DNA from: a virus
Reading direction: 5' to 3' (one strand)
Virus record (IMG/VR): IMGVR_UViG_3300025168_000501
Span: 1-27,861 of that record
DNA: 27,861 nucleotides
Every line of letters begins with the position of its first letter. Position 1 is the stretch's first letter. The notes below the pieces were generated by a model that worked only from the letters and a program-made list of their open reading frames with translations, had not been told where the DNA came from and searched no databases. A program made the position numbers and the translations under genes. This document shows, piece after piece, positions 1 to 5,849 of this stretch.

Positions 1-1
1 A

Positions 2-559
2 AAGTATGACAAGTATTTAAAGGATAATAATATTCCTTCAGCTATTCTTGAGCATGAGGCTATACTTATGGAAGAACTTAGAGATGAACTTTTAAACGTA
101 AAGGGTTATAAGGGAGCCAAGCAACAGGTAGCTGAACTTATATCTGATAATGGGGCCCAATATGAGGTTCCAATTGTCGGGAAAATATTCGGACACGATT
201 TTAAGGCAAAGGCGGACGTTATATCTCAAGGAATAGTCATTGACCTTAAAACGACAACGGCTAAGTCAGACGATGAGTTTAAATGGGTAGGAAAGAATAA
301 ATATTACTATGATACCCAGGCATTTATATATACTACTTTATTTAAAATGCCAATGACTTTTATAGCAATAGACAAGACGAAAAAGATATATGGAGACACC
401 GGCGAAATCTACCACGAAATTTATGTCTGCCCTGTTAGTGAGGAAACTTTACTTGAAGGGAAAAAAAAGGTAGAGGCAGCCGTCCAAATCTATGAGTATT
501 ATCATGGAAAGGACAAGAAAGAAGACATAAGAAACGTAATTTATAATTTAAAATTTTAA
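2..559 (+). CDS. PD-(D/E)XK exonuclease, RecE/DUF3799-like (5' partial)
   Basis: The reading frame is open from base 2, before the first in-window ATG at 68, so this is the C-terminal part of a gene that starts outside the window. Counting from the ATG at 68, the centre has a PD-(D/E)XK core: an Asp in KAKADVI, then VIDLKTT with the catalytic D-x-K, and a downstream YYDTQAFIY segment that matches the conserved Gln motif of this nuclease group. The pattern resembles the PDDEXK-like domain of putative exodeoxyribonuclease 8 (DUF3799) and lambda-exonuclease-type enzymes, which resect DNA ends for single-strand annealing recombination. The next gene, only 3 bases downstream, encodes an SSB-like protein, which fits a recombination pair. 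The nuclease fold is fairly secure; the exact subfamily is an inference. Confidence 0.82.
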   Translation, partial: KYDKYLKDNNIPSAILEHEAILMEELRDELLNVKGYKGAKQQVAELISDNGAQYEVPIVGKIFGHDFKAKADVISQGIVIDLKTTTAKSDDEFKWVGKNKYYYDTQAFIYTTLFKMPMTFIAIDKTKKIYGDTGEIYHEIYVCPVSEETLLEGKKKVEAAVQIYEYYHGKDKKEDIRNVIYNLKF

Positions 560-562
560 ACA

Positions 563-850
563 ATGGCAGTAAAACAAAAGTACTATGGCAATCTACAATT
601 AGATAACTTAGGCAAAGCAGTAAAAACAATTCCAGGCAAAGTGGAGAAGAGCGAGCAGTATGGTCATCAAATTAAAGTGAAAGCAGCAATGTGGGATGAT
701 GGAGGTATAACAATTGACATTTGGGATGCTGAGAATAAAGTCGCGCACAAGCTTGGAAAACTTATGTTGGATAAAGAGTATGCTCCACCAAAAGGACAGC
801 CAGCAGCTGCGCCTCAGAATGAGCCAGAGGACAACGACTTACCCTTTTAA
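563..850 (+). CDS. small ssDNA-binding-like protein with SSB-type acidic tail
   Basis: A 95-aa protein whose last residues, EPEDNDLPF, match the SSB C-terminal tail (acidic residues followed by L/I-P-F) that bacterial SSB uses to recruit exonucleases, helicases and primase. Residues 1-70 look beta-rich (YYGNLQLDNLG, HQIKVKAAMWDDGGITIDIWD) with aromatic and basic residues suited to a compact OB-like fold. This part is much shorter than a normal SSB of about 110 residues plus a linker, and I do not recognise its family. A short Pro/Ala/Gln linker (about residues 74-87) joins core and tail, as in true SSBs. The start lies 3 bases after the exonuclease stop, and a terminator follows the stop. The best reading is a phage single-strand binding or annealing partner. 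The tail is seen directly; DNA binding is inferred. Confidence 0.68.
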   Translation: MAVKQKYYGNLQLDNLGKAVKTIPGKVEKSEQYGHQIKVKAAMWDDGGITIDIWDAENKVAHKLGKLMLDKEYAPPKGQPAAAPQNEPEDNDLPF

Positions 851-860
851 CAACCCTTAC

Positions 861-897
861 ATAAAACTAGGGGGAATGACATCCCCCTTTTTTTTAT
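861..897 (+). terminator. rho-independent terminator after the exonuclease/SSB genes
   Basis: A 6-bp stem GGGGGA/TCCCCC (870-875 and 882-887) with a 6-nt loop is followed directly by eight T (888-895). The flanking ATAAAA (861-866) can pair with TTTTAT (892-897), so it may also work on the minus strand. It starts 10 bases after the stop of the SSB-like gene and separates that pair from the primase operon. Confidence 0.88.
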
Positions 898-907
898 GTT
901 AAATGTT

Positions 908-1057
908 AAAAAAAATTCTCTATATAGATATATATATATTTATATTTATAAATAATTATTTTAAATACAGAATGAATACAAAAACCAACATTTTCAACAC
1001 TATGCCTATAAATGCAAGGCTATGCAATAATAAAACCAACATAAAACCAACACTTTA
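908..1057. other. AT-rich intergenic region: candidate replication origin or promoter region
   Basis: This gap between the terminator and the primase gene holds no ORF. From about 919 to 966 it is almost pure A/T (alternating TA runs such as TATATAGATATATATATAT), a composition typical of duplex-unwinding elements. It is followed by short repeats just ahead of the replication genes. No TAnnTTTG box occurs here, so the promoter of the primase operon is either of another type or not recognised. The layout (easily melted DNA, repeats, then primase/helicase gene) suggests an origin, but the evidence is positional only. A plain regulated early promoter is the main alternative. Confidence 0.4.
981..1052 (+). 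repeat. three direct repeats AAAACCAACA
   Basis: AAAACCAACA occurs at 981-990, 1032-1041 and 1043-1052; the last two are in tandem with an 11-base period, one helical turn. TATGC also occurs at 1001 and 1021, flanking a small GCCT/AGGC inverted repeat (1004-1007, 1017-1020). The last copy ends 5 bases before the primase ATG. Such repeats could be iterons for an initiator protein or an operator for a repressor; the sequence does not decide between these. Confidence 0.6.
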
Positions 1058-3469
1058 ATGTCACATATTGTCACAATCTTTAAAGATATCAACACAACGA
1101 AGGCTCCATTCTTCAGAGAGGTTGATGTTATATTAAAAAGAATTAAGGAAGGAGCTTCTAAAGAATTAGTTTTATCAATCAGAAAAGAAAATGATAAAGC
1201 GCTACGAAATGAACTAAAAAAGAAACTTCCAAGTGTTTGCTTTAGCGGTCAATTTAATCAAAGATCAGACGCATCTTTAGTCAAGCACAGTGGTATCATC
1301 TGTTTGGATTTTGATGGCTACTTAAAACAAAACGAATTATTATCAGACAAAGCAAAGTTTGCTAAAAACAAGTACGTTAACTCTGTATTCATTTCTCCAT
1401 CGGGAAAAGGACTAAAGGTATTGGTTCGCATTCCTCCAATGCCAGAGAATCATGTAGGTTATTTTGTGGCTCTTGAAAAACATTTTAAGTCTAAGTATTT
1501 TGATAAGACATCAAAAAATATAAGCAGAGTATGTTATGAGTCTTACGATCCTCTCATAGAAATTAATAATAACTCTAAAATTTGGGAGACTGTCGAAGAT
1601 TTAGAGTATAAAGAAGTTAACTCTTCTAATGGCGTTAAGACCATTCCTATTACTGATGAGAACAAGATTGTTGAAATATTAGTGAAATGGTGGCAGAAAA
1701 AATACCCCATGAATGAAGGAGAAAGAAACGCAAATGCTTTTATTCTGGCTGCCGCATTTAATGACTTTGGAATATCATCTTCCACAGCTACATTAGTCAT
1801 AAATCAATACCAAAGTTCTAGCTTCAGCGCTGCTGAAATAAATACAACTATAAAATCCGCCTACTCAAATACTAAAAATTTTAATACTAAGTTCTATGAG
1901 GACGAGGAAAAGATAAACCAGATTCAAGGGCGTTTAAGAAGAGGAGAATCAAAAAAAGCCATACGTCAAGACCTTAAGGAGTCAAGCTTGGCGCCTGATG
2001 TTATTGACTCCGTGCTAGCCAAAGCAGAAGAGGATAACTCAGTTAAGTTTTGGACGATGAGTTCCAAGGGGGTGGTTAAAGCTATCCCTTTAATATTTAA
2101 AAAGTTTTTAGAATCAAACGGATATTTTAAATTCTGTCCAGAAGGTCAGAAGCATTACGTGTTTGTTAAGGTTACTAATAATTTGATTGACCACTGCTCA
2201 GAGAAAGATATAAAAGATTTTATTCTTAATCACTTACATGGAATGGAGGACATGGCCATTTATAATTTCTTTGCAGATCAGACAAGACTGTTTAAAGAAG
2301 ACTTCTTGTCTTTGCTAGGAACAATAGATATATTTTTTATTGAGGACACTAAAAACACCTCTTACCTTTACTATGAGAATTGTGCAGTAAAAATCACAAA
2401 AGACAAGGTTGAAGCTATAGACTACCTTGAGCTTAAAGGATACGTTTGGAAGGAACATATTATAAATAGAGTCTACAGGACTTGTGAATTACAAGATAAT
2501 AATTTTAAAACCTTTATAAGTAACATCTCTAACAAGGAACAAGAACGCATCCTGACACTTGAGTCTACCATAGGTTACATGATGCATGCTCATAAAGACA
2601 TATCATATTGTCCTGCTGTTATCCTCAACGATGAGAATATTTCGGATACTGCAAACGGTGGTACGGGTAAGGGCATATGGCTACAAGCGATAGGGCAGAT
2701 GAAAAAATTAGTAATGATAGACGGTAAGGCTTTTAGCTTTGATAAGTCTTTCCCATATCAATTAGTTTCAGCGGACACACAAGTGCTCGTGTTTGATGAT
2801 GTAAAAAAATACTTTGACTTTGAAAGATTGTTTAGTGTAATCACTGAGGGAATAACCGTTGAGAAAAAGAACAAAGATTCTATTAAGATACCCTTTAGTA
2901 AATCACCAAAAGTTGCTCTCACTACTAACTATACAATCAAAGGCAGCGGCGCTTCTTTTACGCGCAGGCGATGGGAACTTGAGTTAGCCTCTTACTATAC
3001 TCCAAGCTTTACTCCAATGCACGAGTTTGGAAGGTTTTTATTCGGAGATGAATGGGATGAAGATGATTGGTGTCAGTTCGACAATTACATGATAAACAAC
3101 TTACAGCTCTTTTTAAATTCAGGATTACTAGAAAGTGATTCTGTTAATGGTGAGATGAAATCTCTTATAATGAAGACTAACGTAGACTTTTGCGAATGGT
3201 GTGGTTTGACAGGTACTAGCCCAGCCAATTCATTGTTAATAGTAAATAAAAAATTACACTTGAATCCTTTATACTATGACTTTGTAACATCCTACGATGA
3301 TTATGAAAAAGGAAAATTTGCTGTATCAAAATTTAAGTTTAAAAAGTGGATGGTAGCCTACTGTGTATACAGCCAAGGTCTAGAGCCTGAAGCCGACAGA
3401 GATATGATTGGTAATTGGATAAGAATAAAACCAAGGGTAGAAGGAGTAATACAAAAAAAACTATTATGA
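1058..3469 (+). CDS. bifunctional primase / SF3-type replicative helicase (BT4734/VirE_N-like N-terminus)
   Basis: An 803-aa replication protein. The N-terminal region (about 1-190) resembles the BT4734/VirE N-terminal primase-like domain common in Bacteroidetes elements: ICLDFDG with paired Asp at 84 and 86, then a SPSGKGLKVLVRI block and SRVCYESYDP. A helical middle segment (about 200-260, WWQKKYPMNEGERNANAF) is like the PriCT linker of phage primases. The C-terminal ATPase has Walker A NGGTGKG (533-539), Walker B VLVFDDV (576-582), the motif-C-like KVALTTNY (618-625) and an Arg-rich FTRRRWE (about 634-640), as in D5/SF3 helicases. It would unwind the phage fork and make primers. The ATG comes right after the repeat region, and the stop overlaps the next gene's start in ATGA. 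The ATPase assignment is firm; primase activity is inferred from family resemblance. Confidence 0.88.
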   Translation: MSHIVTIFKDINTTKAPFFREVDVILKRIKEGASKELVLSIRKENDKALRNELKKKLPSVCFSGQFNQRSDASLVKHSGIICLDFDGYLKQNELLSDKAKFAKNKYVNSVFISPSGKGLKVLVRIPPMPENHVGYFVALEKHFKSKYFDKTSKNISRVCYESYDPLIEINNNSKIWETVEDLEYKEVNSSNGVKTIPITDENKIVEILVKWWQKKYPMNEGERNANAFILAAAFNDFGISSSTATLVINQYQSSSFSAAEINTTIKSAYSNTKNFNTKFYEDEEKINQIQGRLRRGESKKAIRQDLKESSLAPDVIDSVLAKAEEDNSVKFWTMSSKGVVKAIPLIFKKFLESNGYFKFCPEGQKHYVFVKVTNNLIDHCSEKDIKDFILNHLHGMEDMAIYNFFADQTRLFKEDFLSLLGTIDIFFIEDTKNTSYLYYENCAVKITKDKVEAIDYLELKGYVWKEHIINRVYRTCELQDNNFKTFISNISNKEQERILTLESTIGYMMHAHKDISYCPAVILNDENISDTANGGTGKGIWLQAIGQMKKLVMIDGKAFSFDKSFPYQLVSADTQVLVFDDVKKYFDFERLFSVITEGITVEKKNKDSIKIPFSKSPKVALTTNYTIKGSGASFTRRRWELELASYYTPSFTPMHEFGRFLFGDEWDEDDWCQFDNYMINNLQLFLNSGLLESDSVNGEMKSLIMKTNVDFCEWCGLTGTSPANSLLIVNKKLHLNPLYYDFVTSYDDYEKGKFAVSKFKFKKWMVAYCVYSQGLEPEADRDMIGNWIRIKPRVEGVIQKKLL

Positions 3470-4692
3470 AGTTTAGAGATTACCAGGAGGAAATAATAGC
3501 TAAAGGAACGGATGTAATTGCAGAGCACGGTTTCGTCTACTTAGCCATGGAGGTCCGGACAGGCAAGACACTTACGAGCTTAGGTATAGCCAAAGAAATG
3601 GGCGCTAAGAGAGTTCTGTTTATAACTAAGAAAAAGGCCATCAGCTCTATTGAAGATGACTACCAGATGCTGAAGCCAAATTTTACCCTTGAGGTAATCA
3701 ACTACGAGAGTCTCCATAAGATAGAAGGAAGCTTTGACCTAGTAGTCTTGGACGAGGCTCATTCTTTAGGAGCATTTCCAAAGCCAAGCAAGAGGGCCAA
3801 GCAGGTGAAGATTATTATTCAGAAGAACGACCCTCTTGTGATCTTGCTTTCTGGAACACCAACCCCTGAGTCATACAGTCAAATGTACCATCAGGTATAT
3901 GCCATCCCTGGTAATCCTTTTAGAAGATACATAAACTTCTATAGGTTCTGCGAAAAGCATGTGAACGTAACCCAAAGACCTATAAACGGAATGTATATTC
4001 GCGACTACTCTAAAGGTTTGCCAAATATTATGGATGCTATGCAACCCTACTTTTTAGCTTATAGCCAGAAGGAGGCAGGTTTTCAGGTAAAGACTAATGA
4101 GCACATACTGCACGTAAAGATGAGCTCACTGACTTACAATGTAGCTGCTAAACTTAAGAAGAATTTGGTAGTGGAGGGCAAGGATGAGGTCATTCTAGCA
4201 GACACGCCTGTAAAGCTGATGATGAAACTCCATCAGATATACTCTGGGACTGTAAAGTTTGAGAGTGGAGCCTCTAAAATACTAGACCTCACCAAGGCTC
4301 AGTTCATAAAAGAAAAGTTTAAGGGCAAGAAGATAGGTATATTTTATAAATTTAAACAGGAGCTCAAGGCACTTGAAGAGGTTTTCCAGGGCAATCTTAC
4401 CACTCAGCTAAAAGAATTTGTTAACACTAAAAAATCTATAGCCCTTCAAATTGTCAGCGGGAGAGAAGGCATAAGTCTGCGACAAGCTGACTGTCTTGTG
4501 TATTACAACATTGACTTCAGTGCCACTAGTTATTGGCAGTCTCGCGATAGGATGACGACAAAGGAACGTAAAAAGAATGAGGTCTACTGGGTCTTCTCTG
4601 AGGGAGGTATAGAGGACCAGATCTATAAGGCAGTTATTAACAAGAAGGATTACACCCTCAATCACTTCAAAAAAGATTTACTAAATTTATGA
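3466..4692 (+). CDS. SF2 DEAH-box helicase (SNF2-like)
   Basis: I start this 408-aa protein at the ATG at 3466, which overlaps the primase stop as ATGA; an in-frame upstream start at 3415 would lie inside the primase gene. MKFRDYQEEII is a typical Q-motif-like opening for this class. Motif I is MEVRTGKT (28-35), motif II is VVLDEAH (DEAH at 96-99), and motif III is SGTPT (129-133). The second RecA-like domain carries IVSGREGISL (329-338), and YYNIDFSATSYWQSRDR ends with motif VI (about 358-362). It is shorter than chromatin remodellers, as usual for phage SNF2-like helicases, which probably remodel replication or recombination intermediates. It belongs to the same overlapping operon as the primase and the VRR-NUC nuclease. 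Confidence 0.9.
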   Translation: MKFRDYQEEIIAKGTDVIAEHGFVYLAMEVRTGKTLTSLGIAKEMGAKRVLFITKKKAISSIEDDYQMLKPNFTLEVINYESLHKIEGSFDLVVLDEAHSLGAFPKPSKRAKQVKIIIQKNDPLVILLSGTPTPESYSQMYHQVYAIPGNPFRRYINFYRFCEKHVNVTQRPINGMYIRDYSKGLPNIMDAMQPYFLAYSQKEAGFQVKTNEHILHVKMSSLTYNVAAKLKKNLVVEGKDEVILADTPVKLMMKLHQIYSGTVKFESGASKILDLTKAQFIKEKFKGKKIGIFYKFKQELKALEEVFQGNLTTQLKEFVNTKKSIALQIVSGREGISLRQADCLVYYNIDFSATSYWQSRDRMTTKERKKNEVYWVFSEGGIEDQIYKAVINKKDYTLNHFKKDLLNL

Positions 4693-4850
4693 TAGATTTT
4701 AGCAAGTGGCCTTTTAAAAAAGGAAGTTACGAGTACTACTTTGATATGTTTTTTGATATTCCAGAGGGCATTAAAGAATACTCAGATAAAGAAGCACATA
4801 AATATGCAATAAAATGCATGGCATATGACCGAGCAACAAGTACAATCTAA
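4689..4850 (+). CDS. small hypothetical protein, 53 aa
   Basis: The ATG at 4689 overlaps the helicase stop as ATGA, exactly as the helicase start overlaps the primase stop. The ORF runs through the only gap in this operon and ends 26 bases inside the VRR-NUC gene. The protein (start MIDFSKWPFKKGSYEYYFDM, end CMAYDRATSTI) is rich in aromatic and charged residues, with no signal peptide or membrane segment. The translational-coupling geometry and the fit to the gap make it likely to be real. I do not recognise a family and give no function. Confidence 0.6.
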   Translation: MIDFSKWPFKKGSYEYYFDMFFDIPEGIKEYSDKEAHKYAIKCMAYDRATSTI

Positions 4851-5067
4851 AAAAATTAAAGAGCTAGAAGCAGATGGTTACTATGTTCTCAAACTTATTA
4901 AGACTAACAAGAACGGTATACCGGACCTGTTGGCCTTACACCCAGATAATAAAATATTATTTGTGGAAGTTAAAACTAAAAAAGGAAGAGTATCAAAACT
5001 CCAAGAGTACAGAATAAAAGAATTAAAAGAGCATGGATTCGACGCGGAAGTTCACAGAGGTCAATAG
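4825..5067 (+). CDS. VRR-NUC domain nuclease
   Basis: An 80-aa stand-alone VRR-NUC protein, a PD-(D/E)XK nuclease family. EQQVQ near the N-terminus (3-7), GIPDLL with the first catalytic Asp at 34, and FVEVKTKKGRVSKLQ with E48-x-K50 and the trailing S-x-L-Q motif together are diagnostic. Such single-domain forms are common in phage replication modules beside SNF2 helicases. They are proposed to act as structure-specific (Holliday-junction-like) nucleases, so this one may process branched intermediates made by the helicase and exonuclease of this module. It overlaps the preceding 53-aa ORF by 26 bases and the following ORF by 35. The family call is secure; substrate specificity is known only from relatives. 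Confidence 0.9.
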   Translation: MTEQQVQSKKIKELEADGYYVLKLIKTNKNGIPDLLALHPDNKILFVEVKTKKGRVSKLQEYRIKELKEHGFDAEVHRGQ

Positions 5068-5374
5068 TTGTAGCAGCACGGAAGGTTTTCTTTATACTTT
5101 CGACAGTGACTTTGTTCTTGCGTTAATGCGCCAAGATTTATATACTTCAATTCCTCTTGTAATGCAAATTGAAAAGTATGTTGACAGAAACTACATCAAC
5201 TCACCTAATGATTGTATGGAGCTTGCGGGGGTAATAAAGGGAGAAAAGCCTTATTACTTTATGGTTCAACTCTCTCATTACGATGACATGATCTTTGAAA
5301 ACTTACATGAGATTACCTCCGACCAATTCTTGGACTACTATAATAAGAATATGTTACTGAGTATTAAGGGGTAA
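5033..5374 (+). CDS. hypothetical protein, 113 aa
   Basis: The coding frame is clean and read in the same direction as the operon, but I do not recognise the product. From about residue 17 it looks like a compact mixed alpha/beta protein (GFLYTFDSDFVLALMRQD, then KPYYFMVQLSHYDDMIF, HEITSDQFLDYYNKN) with many aromatic residues and acidic patches and no membrane segment. The ATG at 5033 overlaps the VRR-NUC gene by 35 bases. The next ATG (5126) would cut into the apparently folded part, so I keep the earlier start with reservation. Position suggests an accessory role in DNA metabolism, but nothing in the sequence shows it. Confidence 0.6.
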   Translation: MDSTRKFTEVNSCSSTEGFLYTFDSDFVLALMRQDLYTSIPLVMQIEKYVDRNYINSPNDCMELAGVIKGEKPYYFMVQLSHYDDMIFENLHEITSDQFLDYYNKNMLLSIKG

Positions 5375-5414
5375 GGTATTTTTTTTATCCAAAATAATTT
5401 ATATCTTAGAGGGC

Positions 5415-5606
5415 ATGAATGGATTACCACCAGTTGAGCACAAGCGAATACAGAATATTAATTTTGTAATGGCTGATCTTCACTCTTCACTGAACTCAAT
5501 CTACGAACATCTTATGGATAAGGAATATACACCTCTTAAGGGAGAAGTTACTTCATTAACTAAAAAGCTTCGTAGTGTTGGCGAGTCAGTAACCGATGAA
5601 GTATAG
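5415..5606 (+). CDS. small hypothetical protein, 63 aa
   Basis: Starts with MNGLPPVEHKRIQNINFVMA and is mostly predicted helix with heptad-like hydrophobic spacing (about residues 12-60), suggesting a short coiled coil or helical hairpin. It lies 40 bases after the previous gene. TATCTTAG at 5402-5409 is one base off the flavobacterial -7 consensus, but no -33 box was found. The following 28-aa ORF starts 11 bases before its stop. The family is not recognised. Confidence 0.55.
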   Translation: MNGLPPVEHKRIQNINFVMADLHSSLNSIYEHLMDKEYTPLKGEVTSLTKKLRSVGESVTDEV

Positions 5607-5682
5607 ACCAGATTACGAATTTATAGCCGCTGTCTGCATCACTCTTATAGTGATGTACTTGCTATCTATTGTTATATTTTAA
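5596..5682 (+). CDS. 28-aa single-pass membrane peptide
   Basis: The ATG at 5596 overlaps the end of the 63-aa ORF. The peptide has a short charged head (MKYRPDYEF) and then one continuous hydrophobic stretch of about 19 residues (IAAVCITLIVMYLLSIVIF) running to the stop, a clean single transmembrane helix. Its last 21 bases overlap the 3' end of the convergent minus-strand gene. Tiny membrane peptides at operon ends occur in phages (for example as lysis or inhibitor peptides), but this one cannot be assigned. The ORF is short enough to be chance; the coupling and the uninterrupted membrane segment argue for it. Confidence 0.42.
   Translation: MKYRPDYEFIAAVCITLIVMYLLSIVIF
5637..5655. other. 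7-bp perfect hairpin at the convergent gene junction
   Basis: CATCACT (5637-5643) and AGTGATG (5649-5655) form a perfect 7-bp stem with a 5-nt loop, placed 6 bases beyond the 3' end of the minus-strand late genes and inside the 28-aa plus-strand ORF. No T-run follows on either strand, so it is not a standard intrinsic terminator. It could still be a transcript 3' boundary, or it may be chance. Confidence 0.35.
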
Positions 5683-5847
5683 CACTTTACGTCTTCTTCT
5701 TCTTTGCGAAATTATTGAAGGTCCTTTCTTTTTAGGATTTATTCGCTTGGGTAAAGTACCAGAGTTTGTTTCTTTCTCCCACTTTTCTGCTATATCAGGC
5801 AAGTTTTTATACATGTACGCTCGTTGCGCTTGACTTCTAAAAGGCAT
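5662..5847 (-). CDS. small basic conserved phage protein, 61 aa
   Basis: The N-terminus MPFRSQAQRAYMYKNLPDIA followed by EKWEKET matches a small protein motif seen in many tailed phages (MP-x-SxxQRRYMxxxxPxxAxxWexE), of unknown function. The C-terminal half is strongly basic with a run of five Arg (SQRRRRRKVLKY), suggesting nucleic-acid contact or packing with DNA. It is the last gene of the late operon, 2 bases after the stop of the giant virion protein, so it is probably co-expressed with structural genes and may be packaged. The family resemblance is from memory; function is unknown. Confidence 0.72.
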   Translation of the reverse strand: MPFRSQAQRAYMYKNLPDIAEKWEKETNSGTLPKRINPKKKGPSIISQRRRRRKVLKYNNR

Positions 5848-5849
5848 AA

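Noticed and set aside
3415-3465. Upstream start of the SF2 helicase
   Set aside because: It lies within the primase coding region and gives a Lys/Asn-rich non-conserved extension; ATGA coupling at 3466 is a better fit.
5402-5409. TATCTTAG as a plus-strand promoter for the 63-aa gene
   Set aside because: One mismatch to TAnnTTTG at a key G-adjacent position, only 5 bases from the ATG and no -33 TTG; in this AT content it may be chance.
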